In this document: positions 1 through 5,114 of the stretch, piece by piece | Layout of the letters: each line of letters opens with the position of its first letter | Numbering within the stretch: the stretch's first letter is position 1 | From: Tannerella sp. | Lineage (GTDB): Bacteria; Bacteroidota; Bacteroidia; Bacteroidales; Tannerellaceae | Direction of reading: 5' to 3' | Length of the DNA stretch: 5,410 nucleotides | NCBI GenBank assembly: GCA_031271245.1 | Contig: JAISWC010000244.1 | Coordinates: 1-5,410 of the forward strand | Notes under the pieces: model-generated | Told to the model about the DNA's origin: nothing | Databases searched by the model: none | Seen by the model: only the letters and a program-made list of their open reading frames with translations | Made by a program: the position numbers and the translations under genes

Positions 1-862
1 CCGCAAAATCAAACGCATCGCTTTTGTCAAAACAAATCACTTTCACATCTTCCGGAATGCGCAATCCCATGTTCATCAACTGTTTGATTCCAGTCATAGA
101 CAGTGTGTTGGTGGCGAAAAAGATACCTTCCACGCGATTCTCCTTCACCATCAAATGCTCTATGGCAATGGGCACGTCGTTGGCAAGGAAGGAATAACCG
201 ATTTCCTTCACTAAGGCCGGATTAAACATCTGATGTTCTTCCATCACGTCGACATATCCCCTCTTTCTGTCCTGCATGTGCTGCAACTCCGTCTGATACA
301 CCAGCATTCCGATATTCCGGCAACCTTGCCGGATCATCTTTTCTATCGCTTTGCGGGCTGCGTTGTAATTGTCCACCATCACAGAACTGACCCGCAGATG
401 CGGAAAAAAACGGTCAATCAGTACCACGGGCATCCGGCGTTTCAACAAGTCTGCAATGTATTTGTCTCCATGTTCGGTCGGCACAATGATAAAACCGTCT
501 ACCTGTCTGCTCTTTAATACGTTAATCATTTTCTCCATTTTGAGGTCGCTCTCGCTGGTATTGGTAATGATGACGCTGTATCCCTGTTTTTCGGCCTGCT
601 CCTGTATGTGAAACGCCAGATTGGCAAAAAACAGGTTCGAGATGTCCGCAAGAATCAAACCGATGGTATTCGAACACCCGATGCGCAGTCCCCGGGCCAG
701 ATTATTAGGCTCATAGTGCATTTCCTTCGCCTTCCGGCGAATTTTTTCGGACATTTCTTTCCCGATACGTCCATTTTCATTTTTCCCGTTGAGGACCAAT
801 GAAACAGCCGCAGTAGAAACGCCTACTTCCCGGGCTATATCCTTTATAGAAACACGTGCCAT
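1..862 (-). CDS. LacI-family transcriptional regulator (C-terminus cut by window edge)
   Basis: The frame is open from the ATG at 862 to the left edge, giving 287 complete codons. This is a DNA-binding repressor or activator of the LacI/GalR family, presumably responding to a sugar or related ligand in the cytoplasm. Residues 5-26 form the helix-turn-helix (SIKDIAREVGVST then AAVSLVLNGK), and residues 52-59 (PNNLARGL) match the hinge helix that enters the minor groove. From about residue 65 (NTIGLILADISNLFFANL) the periplasmic-binding-protein-like ligand domain begins, with recognisable pieces such as VDGFIIVPTE, a VDNYNAARKAI segment and a late CFDKSD segment. Family members are usually about 335-345 residues, so roughly 50 residues are missing. 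The start is well placed because the HTH begins at residue 5. There is no Shine-Dalgarno sequence, as is usual in Bacteroidetes. It has its own promoter in the spacer to the right. Its target genes and ligand cannot be told from this window. Confidence 0.95.
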   Translation of the reverse strand, partial: MARVSIKDIAREVGVSTAAVSLVLNGKNENGRIGKEMSEKIRRKAKEMHYEPNNLARGLRIGCSNTIGLILADISNLFFANLAFHIQEQAEKQGYSVIITNTSESDLKMEKMINVLKSRQVDGFIIVPTEHGDKYIADLLKRRMPVVLIDRFFPHLRVSSVMVDNYNAARKAIEKMIRQGCRNIGMLVYQTELQHMQDRKRGYVDVMEEHQMFNPALVKEIGYSFLANDVPIAIEHLMVKENRVEGIFFATNTLSMTGIKQLMNMGLRIPEDVKVICFDKSDAFDFA

Positions 863-889
863 AATCTATCTTTCTGTCTGAATTTTCGG

Positions 890-921
890 CAAAGATAGTT
901 AGTTAAACGATTTAGCGGAAA
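890..921 (-). promoter_or_regulatory. Putative Bacteroides-type promoter of the LacI-family gene
   Basis: Read on the minus strand, TATCTTTG at 897-890 fits the Bacteroides -7 consensus TAnnTTTG. TTTC at 921-918 is a 3-of-4 match to the -33 TTTG, with a 20-bp spacer. This would start transcription near 883, leaving a leader of about 20 nt before the ATG at 862. A short palindrome (TAAA-CGA-TTTA, 904-914) lies between the two elements and could be an autoregulatory operator. The -7 match is good and the -33 match is imperfect. Confidence 0.55.
904..914. promoter_or_regulatory. Possible operator palindrome inside the LacI-gene promoter
   Basis: TAAA-CGA-TTTA is an inverted repeat with 4-bp arms and a 3-bp centre that falls between the -33 and -7 elements. 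LacI-family proteins often bind short palindromes with CG near the centre and repress their own genes from such positions. The arms are short and AT-rich, so a chance match is possible. Confidence 0.25.
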
Positions 922-929
922 GAAAAAAA

Positions 930-945
930 TATGTTCTACAACATA
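930..945. repeat. Short inverted repeat upstream of the LacI-gene promoter
   Basis: TATGTT-CTAC-AACATA has perfect 6-bp arms and a 4-bp centre, and sits about 9 bp upstream of the putative -33 element. It could be a regulator-binding site or a weak hairpin at the end of the operon to its right. Nothing else in the 863-999 spacer looks like a strong terminator. Confidence 0.35.
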
Positions 946-999
946 AAATGAAGATTTAACTTTCTGTTACATTTGTCGCATGAATCTTATTTCGTATCC

Positions 1000-1833
1000 C
1001 TAACTTGATAACATTGCCGTACATCCCAGCCTTTTTCTGTGCAGGAACAGCGCTGCCTTGGCCAGCAGGAAAAACAGAATCAGTACGATAATAATAAATG
1101 TACCGGAAGGAATCCGGAGATGATAGGAGAGGAACAGGCCCGTGATACAGGCGCAGAAGCAGAGCAGGATACTGCCGAAGACGATTCGCCTGAAATCCGC
1201 CGTAAACAGGTTGACGGTCATCTGCGGCACCGTCAGCATACTCATCAGCAGCATGATACCCACCAGGCGGATGGACAGTACGATGGTAACCGCCATGCAG
1301 ACGGTCATCAGGTATTCGATGGCTTTTACGGGGATACCCTGTGTGATGGCGAAATCGCGGTCGAACGCCGAATAGACGATTTCACGGTACATCACCGCAA
1401 AGACGGCGCACAAAACCGTTACGAACGCAGCCGTCCAGAGAATGTCGGCTGTCGAGACGGTCAGGATATTCCCGAACAGATAGGACGACAGGTTGGGCGC
1501 ATAACCGGGCGTAAGCACGATAAAGACCATTCCGACGGCCATTCCCAGCGACCAGACGGCTGCGATGGCCGAGTCTTCGCGCACACGGTAAGACTTGCTC
1601 GCCCATTCCACCCCGAAAGCCGACAGTACGGCAAATCCCAGCGCTCCCAGAAAAGGATTGATGCCCAGATAAAATCCGATGCCCAAGCCGCCAAACGAGG
1701 CATGGGTAATGCCGCCGCTGATAAACACCAGTCGCCGCGACACGATGTATGTCCCCACCATGCCGCAGGCAATCGACATCAGCAGGCTGCTCCACAGTGC
1801 GTGCTGGAAAAAGGTATACTGTAAAATCTCCAC
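1000..1833 (-). CDS. Metal ABC transporter permease (ABC-3 / ZnuB-MntB type)
   Basis: This is an inner-membrane permease subunit of a cluster-9 type ABC transporter, the group that imports Zn, Mn or Fe. The 277 residues fit the family length of about 260-290. Most of the chain is hydrophobic, with roughly seven or eight predicted membrane segments. Family landmarks are TYIVSRRLVFISGG at 28-41 followed by ITHASFGGLGIG (42-53), REDSAIAAVWSLGMAVG (85-101), LSSYLFGNILTV (115-126) and, near residues 190-210, the LVGIMLLMSMLTVPQ loop typical of the ATPase-contact region. The start codon is GTG at 1833. An in-frame stop lies eight codons upstream with no ATG between, and MEILQYTFFQHAL resembles the family N-terminus. 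It lies 34 bp behind the small membrane protein and probably shares the aroA transcript. No ATPase or substrate-binding protein gene is in the window and none follows directly, so the partners are encoded elsewhere. The metal cannot be decided. Confidence 0.93.
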   Translation of the reverse strand: MEILQYTFFQHALWSSLLMSIACGMVGTYIVSRRLVFISGGITHASFGGLGIGFYLGINPFLGALGFAVLSAFGVEWASKSYRVREDSAIAAVWSLGMAVGMVFIVLTPGYAPNLSSYLFGNILTVSTADILWTAAFVTVLCAVFAVMYREIVYSAFDRDFAITQGIPVKAIEYLMTVCMAVTIVLSIRLVGIMLLMSMLTVPQMTVNLFTADFRRIVFGSILLCFCACITGLFLSYHLRIPSGTFIIIVLILFFLLAKAALFLHRKRLGCTAMLSS

Positions 1834-1867
1834 CGTCCGGTCTTTTTTTGTTTACAAATCCATCTTA

Positions 1868-2278
1868 TCAAACCCGCTGTTCCCCGACAATCAGGAACGC
1901 TTCATCCTTCAGTGCGTCCGGCAAATGGACACCCCGTCGTTGCAGGCTGTGTAGCCAGGCAGCCACCTCGCCCGCCCGCAGCGTATACAGTACCTCCCGG
2001 AAGGTCTCTTCCGCCTGCACCGAGTAGGCGTCGGAAGGCGTTCCGCGCCAGGCGTCCAGTTCCTCGTCGTCGTAATATTCGATTTTTTCTCCGGCACTCG
2101 CCGGCAGGCGCTCGCAAACCGCGTGCCGGCCGCAGCAGCCGGCCGCGAAGACGCCGGTATCCGGCGCCGCCGCTTCACGCTCCGTTCCGGGACGCCGTTT
2201 CCGTTTCCGGTCTTCCCGGAGATTCATCGCCGCGGCAAAAAGCCCCAGCACAAGCAAACCGCATACAAGATACCACAT
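1868..2278 (-). CDS. Conserved-looking small membrane-anchored protein with CCxxHxxC motif
   Basis: I do not recognise a characterised family. The 136-residue protein begins with one hydrophobic segment (residues 2-18), then a strongly basic stretch (RKRKRR, 24-29), which predicts an N-terminal anchor with the rest in the cytoplasm. A Cys-Cys-x-x-His-x-x-Cys motif (C48, C49, H52, C55) follows and could bind a metal or act in redox chemistry. Next come an acidic patch (EYYDDEELD, 67-75), then a C-terminal region rich in Glu and Leu (FREVLYTLRAGEVAAWLHSL, 93-112) that looks helical, ending in LPDALKDEAFLIVGEQ. I recall similar proteins in other Bacteroidales, sometimes carrying doubtful names such as phospholipase; no lipase motif is visible. 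The ATG lies 3 bases after the aroA stop and 34 bases separate its stop from the permease, so it is almost certainly co-transcribed. A role linked to metal handling is only inference from the motif and neighbour. Confidence 0.85.
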   Translation of the reverse strand: MWYLVCGLLVLGLFAAAMNLREDRKRKRRPGTEREAAAPDTGVFAAGCCGRHAVCERLPASAGEKIEYYDDEELDAWRGTPSDAYSVQAEETFREVLYTLRAGEVAAWLHSLQRRGVHLPDALKDEAFLIVGEQRV

Positions 2279-2281
2279 GAT

Positions 2282-3532
2282 TCAACCGTTATCTGTTTTC
2301 GCCGGTCCGGTCGCGACCGAAAAACCGGCGCGCCGCAGGTCGTCCCAGAAATGCGGATAACTCTTCGACACAACTTCCGGACAGGCTACCCGAACGCCTC
2401 CCGGACAGACCAGCGCCAGCGGAGCCAGCGCCATCGCCATCCGGTGGTCTTCATACGTATGTATGACCGGCGCATCTTCCGCCGTGCACCGTTCGCCGTT
2501 CCATTCCAGTATCCGGCCATCCTGTTCGGTCAGCTGGCAGCCGAATTTGTGCAACTCCGTGCGGAGCGCGGCCAGACGGTCGGTCTCCTTGATTTTCAGG
2601 CTCTGCAACCCGCTAAAATGAAACGGAATGCCCAGCGCCGCACAGGTTGCCGTCAGCGTCTGCGCCATATCGGGCATATCCGTCAAGTCAAGTTCCAGCC
2701 GGTTGCAGGAAGGAGGCGCCGTACGTTTCAGCACTGCGCCGTCCGGCAGGAACCGCGTTTCCACTCCCAGCCGTTCAAACAGCGGGACAATGGCCGCATC
2801 GCCCTGCAAACTCTCGCGCGACAGGCCGGCCAGCCTGATTTCCGCCCCTTCACAAAGCGCCGCCATCTCGTACCAGTATGAGGCAGCACTCCAATCCGGT
2901 TCCACCGTAAAAGGCACGGCCGTATACGACTGCGGCGCGACCGTCCATGTCCGTCCGCTTTCCTCCACCTTCACGCCGAACTGCTTCATCAGTCCGACCG
3001 TCAGCCGGAGATAGGGTTTGGAAATCACCTCGCCGGTCAGGTGCAGCCGCAGACCGTTCCTCATGACCGGGGCGACCATCAGCAAAGCCGATATGTACTG
3101 CGAACTGACGCTGCCATCCAGCGTCACCTCGCCGCCCGGCAGGGGACGTCCTTCGATGCGCAACGGCGGAAAACCCTCCTTCTCCGGATAGGTAATCCCT
3201 GCCCCCAGCGAAAGGAGCGCATCGGCAAGGATTTTGACGGGGCGGTTTTTCATCCGTTCCGTGCCGGTGATCGTCCACGTGCCGGCTTTCCCGGCCAGGT
3301 ATGCTGTCAGAAAACGCATGGCCGTACCGGCTGCCCCGACGTTGATGTCAGCCGTCCCCGAGCGCAGGGCATGACGCATCACTTCCGTATCGTCGCAGTC
3401 CGAGAGATTCCGGATTTCCTGCGGATACGGACTCAACGCACTGAGGATAAGCGCCCGGTTGCTGATGCTCTTGGACGCGGGCAATGCGATGGCGGCCTTC
3501 AGTCCAGCCGGCGCGTGAATCACGTAATTCAT
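2282..3532 (-). CDS. aroA: 3-phosphoshikimate 1-carboxyvinyltransferase (EPSP synthase)
   Basis: This is the sixth step of the shikimate pathway: shikimate 3-phosphate plus phosphoenolpyruvate gives EPSP and phosphate, in the cytoplasm. The 416-residue length fits the family (about 405-430). Visible motifs are LPASKSISNRALIL (17-30, with K21 of the substrate site), GAAGTAMRFL (66-75), TGTERMKNRP (89-98), the SSQ triplet (143-145), DWSAASYW (213-220), PDMAQT (287-292, D288 the expected catalytic Asp), KIKETDRL (313-320, E316), EDHRMAMA (361-368) and KSYPHFW (390-396). The ATG at 3532 is preferred. It gives the usual Bacteroidales start MNYVIHAP just before the first motif, while the alternative upstream start is a TTG at 3583 that would lie almost on the predicted transcription start. 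The N94 and P101 positions of the E. coli enzyme are Ala and Phe here. It is the first gene of a probable operon with the two genes that follow. Confidence 0.97.
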   Translation of the reverse strand: MNYVIHAPAGLKAAIALPASKSISNRALILSALSPYPQEIRNLSDCDDTEVMRHALRSGTADINVGAAGTAMRFLTAYLAGKAGTWTITGTERMKNRPVKILADALLSLGAGITYPEKEGFPPLRIEGRPLPGGEVTLDGSVSSQYISALLMVAPVMRNGLRLHLTGEVISKPYLRLTVGLMKQFGVKVEESGRTWTVAPQSYTAVPFTVEPDWSAASYWYEMAALCEGAEIRLAGLSRESLQGDAAIVPLFERLGVETRFLPDGAVLKRTAPPSCNRLELDLTDMPDMAQTLTATCAALGIPFHFSGLQSLKIKETDRLAALRTELHKFGCQLTEQDGRILEWNGERCTAEDAPVIHTYEDHRMAMALAPLALVCPGGVRVACPEVVSKSYPHFWDDLRRAGFSVATGPAKTDNG

Positions 3533-3591
3533 CTTTATTCCGAATGTTATACCCGATGCCGTTCCCGGGTGGATTACTGTCAATCAGACCG

Positions 3592-3622
3592 CAAAAGTAA
3601 GCATAAAATAAGGTTTCCCAAA
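3592..3622 (-). promoter_or_regulatory. Strong Bacteroides-type promoter of the aroA operon
   Basis: Read on the minus strand, TTTG at 3622-3619 is followed after exactly 19 bp by TACTTTTG at 3599-3592. This is a full match to the Bacteroides primary-sigma consensus TTTG-N19-21-TAnnTTTG. Transcription would begin near 3585, giving a leader of about 50 nt before the ATG at 3532. This position argues against the TTG start at 3583. The leader can form a small hairpin (ACCCG 3551-3555 with CGGGT 3566-3570), too weak to call a regulator. Confidence 0.75.
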
Positions 3623-3647
3623 AAAGGATACCTCTTATTTTCTACTT

Positions 3648-3729
3648 CGATCCCCGTAAATTTTCTCTTCGATGGAAATTTCTTTGCGTCCCGATGGAAA
3701 TGAACCGGTATCTTGTTCCGGTGGCAAAA
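3648..3729. repeat. Degenerate 22-bp periodic CGATGGAAAT repeat
   Basis: CGAT occurs at 3648, 3670 and 3692, exactly 22 bp apart. The last two copies share CGATGGAAAT, while the first is diverged (CGATCCCCGTAAAT). A further decayed copy, CCGGTGGCAAA, starts at 3718. The array lies just upstream of the aroA promoter and could be a relic of an intergenic repeat or a protein-binding array. Confidence 0.45.
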
Positions 3730-3769
3730 CCACAAAAACATTTCGACACACGACCGTTTTTTTGCAGAA

Positions 3770-3813
3770 ATTTCATTGAAACACGGAGACACGGAGAACA
3801 CGGAGATTTCATT
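3770..3813. repeat. Three ACACGGAG units flanked by an 8-bp direct repeat
   Basis: ACACGGAG occurs at 3781-3788, 3789-3796 and 3798-3805, the last after one extra A. The array is bracketed by identical ATTTCATT octamers at 3770-3777 and 3806-3813, which resemble a target-site duplication. From memory, similar ACACGGAG/ACACAGAG runs occur between genes in many unrelated bacteria; their origin is unclear to me. Confidence 0.7.
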
Positions 3814-3915
3814 TCCTTTTGAGCATAATTTTATTTTCTCACGTATAGAAATTTACTTCCTCACGAGTGTAAATTCAGCGCCGCCGGCAGGAAATTTTTT
3901 ACGTGTACGGACGCA

Positions 3916-3972
3916 GACGCAAAATCCTGCGTCTCTACGGGGAATCGGACGCTGCGCGCAACGTCTCTGCGG
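3916..3972. repeat. Period-32 tandem pair of palindromic REP-like units
   Basis: Two units with the pattern GACGC-N9-CGTCTCT-N-CGG lie at 3916-3940 and 3948-3972, offset by exactly 32 bp. The first is a clear hairpin (AGACGCA 3915-3921 pairing with TGCGTCT 3928-3934 across a 6-nt loop). The second keeps GACG/CGTC arms around a self-complementary TGCGCGCA. A shortened copy of the unit end, CGTGTACGG, sits at 3902-3910. The design resembles dispersed GTAGAGACGC-type palindromes that I recall from Bacteroidetes and cyanobacteria. Confidence 0.6.
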
Positions 3973-4058
3973 AACAGCGCCTTCCCGTGCATATACAGCG
4001 ACGCACGGAGGGTGAAGGGGTGTATTGCCGGAAGGGAACAAACCGTTTATCCGGACAG

Positions 4059-4094
4059 CAGAGAGGCTGTCCCCGTGCGGGGGCAGCCTCTCTG
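4059..4094 (-). terminator. Strong GC-rich hairpin, probable terminator of the hydrolase gene
   Basis: CAGAGAGGCTGTCCCC (4059-4074) pairs with GGGGGCAGCCTCTCTG (4079-4094) across a GTGC loop, forming a 16-bp stem with one G-T pair. It lies about 70 bp after the stop of the hydrolase gene. Neither side is followed by a T-run, so it may act as a transcript-end stabiliser or a bidirectional block instead of a classical intrinsic terminator. GAGGCTGTC-type hairpins are a form I recall often ending Bacteroidales transcripts. Confidence 0.65.
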
Positions 4095-4162
4095 TCTATT
4101 CCTGCATGGGATAATACCTTTGACGGGTTGACGCCTCCGAAAAAGATTTAGCCGAAAAACAG

Positions 4163-5041
4163 CTAATCGATGACGCCGATTTCGCGGAACCAGTCTTCCG
4201 CCCGGTCCGGCCAGCTGTTCACAACGGCGCCCGTGTCGCGCAACCCGTAGCCGTGTCCACCGCGATGGTAAAGGTGCATCCAGACGGGGACGCCGGCTTC
4301 CTTCAACGCATAGTAGTAGAAGAGGCTGCTGTTGATGAACGGGCGGTCGTCATCGGTTTGAATCAGCATCGTAGGCGGCGTTTGGGGCGAGACCTGTATT
4401 TCCGGGGCCAGCCGGAAATTTCCCCCATCTATATACGCGGGATAAACCAGCAGGCAAAAATTCGGCCTGCAACTTGCTCTGTCTGCTTCGTCCACCGGCG
4501 GATAGGTACGCCTGTCAAACGAATTGCAGGCCATGACCGACAAATGTGCGCCTGCCGAAAAACCCATTACGCCAATGCGATCCGGGTCAATATTCAACTC
4601 GCTCGCCTTCGCCCGGACATAACTGACCGCCCGCTGCAAATCCTGTAACGGGGCTTCGTGCTTTTTTTGTCCGGACGGCTGAGGCACCCTGTATTTCAGC
4701 AAAATGGCTGTAATACCCAGTTCATTCAGCCAGAGGCATACCTCGTCTCCTTCCAGGTCGTAGGCCAGCAGGCTGTATCCGCCGCCGGGACAGACGATGA
4801 CCGCCGATCCGTTCGCCACTTCTTCGGAAGGTTCGTAAATCGTGACGGTCGGTTCGCTGACGTTTGTAATCCGCAGTACGGTTTCGCCGGCCACCCGTTT
4901 GCCGCTTTCGTCGGCCACCTCTTCCGACATGGTCGTATCACCCGGTGCTCCTTCCGGAAACAGCCTGACCGTTTTTTCCTGTGCCGCGGAAGAAAAAAAC
5001 AAACTCATGACACCAAGCGAGATAAAAATCTTTTTTTTCAT
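4163..5041 (-). CDS. Secreted alpha/beta hydrolase, probable carbohydrate or feruloyl-type esterase
   Basis: This is a serine hydrolase predicted to leave the cytoplasm, with the substrate unknown. Residues 1-20 form a signal peptide (KKK, a hydrophobic core, then SSAAQ with cleavage likely near A20). The mature part shows the alpha/beta-hydrolase order: oxyanion-hole motif CPGGGYS (84-90), nucleophile elbow GFSAGAH (160-166, S162), acid within TDDD (229-232, D231 or D232) and the base in GGHGYG (261-266, H263). The VIVCPGGGYSLLAYDLEG region resembles BD-FAE-type and acetylxylan-esterase-like hydrolases of Bacteroidetes, which remove acetyl or feruloyl groups from plant polysaccharides. The 292-residue length is normal. 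The ATG at 5041 is preferred over an upstream GTG at 5080 because it gives a clean signal peptide, and AGGA lies about 7 nt before it. No SusC/SusD or glycosidase gene adjoins it here. No convincing consensus promoter is visible in the 47 bp between it and the upstream hairpin, so readthrough or a weak promoter is possible. Confidence 0.9.
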   Translation of the reverse strand: MKKKIFISLGVMSLFFSSAAQEKTVRLFPEGAPGDTTMSEEVADESGKRVAGETVLRITNVSEPTVTIYEPSEEVANGSAVIVCPGGGYSLLAYDLEGDEVCLWLNELGITAILLKYRVPQPSGQKKHEAPLQDLQRAVSYVRAKASELNIDPDRIGVMGFSAGAHLSVMACNSFDRRTYPPVDEADRASCRPNFCLLVYPAYIDGGNFRLAPEIQVSPQTPPTMLIQTDDDRPFINSSLFYYYALKEAGVPVWMHLYHRGGHGYGLRDTGAVVNSWPDRAEDWFREIGVID

Positions 5042-5088
5042 CGTTCCTACACATGGGGACTGTTTTCGGGACAAATGCACAAAATGAA

Positions 5089-5114
5089 AGCGGGGGAAAA
5101 GCGCTTTCCCCGCT
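5089..5114 (-). terminator. Hairpin terminator abutting the stop of the right-edge gene
   Basis: On the minus strand AGCGGGGAAA pairs with TTTCCCCGCT-like sequence across a 6-nt loop: arms are 5105-5114 and 5089-5098, 10 bp with one G-T pair. The arm starts on the base next to the TAG stop and is followed by a T-rich tail (TTTCATTTTG). This fits an intrinsic terminator that separates the right-edge gene from the hydrolase gene. Confidence 0.75.

Larger units (their letters stand above)
3533..4162. other. Gene-free region upstream of aroA, rich in short repeats
   Basis: About 630 bp without a credible gene separates aroA from the hydrolase gene. The right part (4059-4094) is a terminator-like hairpin. 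The middle (3770-3972) carries two repeat clusters, and 3648-3695 shows a 22-bp periodic motif next to the aroA promoter (3592-3622). Short open frames here, on both strands, have no family resemblance and run through the repeats, so none is annotated. Stretch 3973-4058 holds nothing I recognise. Confidence 0.7.

Noticed and set aside
1039..1824. A 261-codon open frame on the plus strand opposite the permease
   Set aside because: It is antisense to a clear ABC-3 permease, its translation is an unnatural Gln/Arg/His/Asp-rich string, and it has no promoter or family resemblance.
2123..2881. A 252-codon open frame on the plus strand across the small protein and aroA
   Set aside because: It spans the boundary of two real genes on the other strand, is Arg/Gln-rich and looks like a product of high GC content.
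3533..3583. A longer aroA beginning at the TTG at 3583
   Set aside because: The predicted transcription start is near 3585, TTG is a rare start, and the family N-terminus matches the ATG at 3532.
3041..3703. A 220-codon open frame on the plus strand over the aroA start and promoter
   Set aside because: It lies opposite conserved EPSP synthase motifs and runs through the promoter and repeats with no recognisable domain.
3580..3801. A 73-codon minus-strand frame upstream of aroA
   Set aside because: It covers the aroA promoter and the 22-bp repeats, and its translation resembles no protein family. I treat it as intergenic.
3781..3972. CRISPR array
   Set aside because: The repeat units are 8 bp or 32-bp palindromic pairs without uniform repeats of 24-40 bp and unique spacers, and no cas gene is present.
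3713..4015. A 100-codon plus-strand frame through the repeat clusters
   Set aside because: It encodes the ACACGGAG and GACGC repeats in translation, with no domain or promoter, so it is unlikely to be a gene.
5031..5038. A run of eight A residues (minus strand) just after the hydrolase start, as a possible phase-variation tract
   Set aside because: It encodes the Lys codons of an ordinary signal-peptide N-terminus, and eight bases is short for a phase-variable tract.
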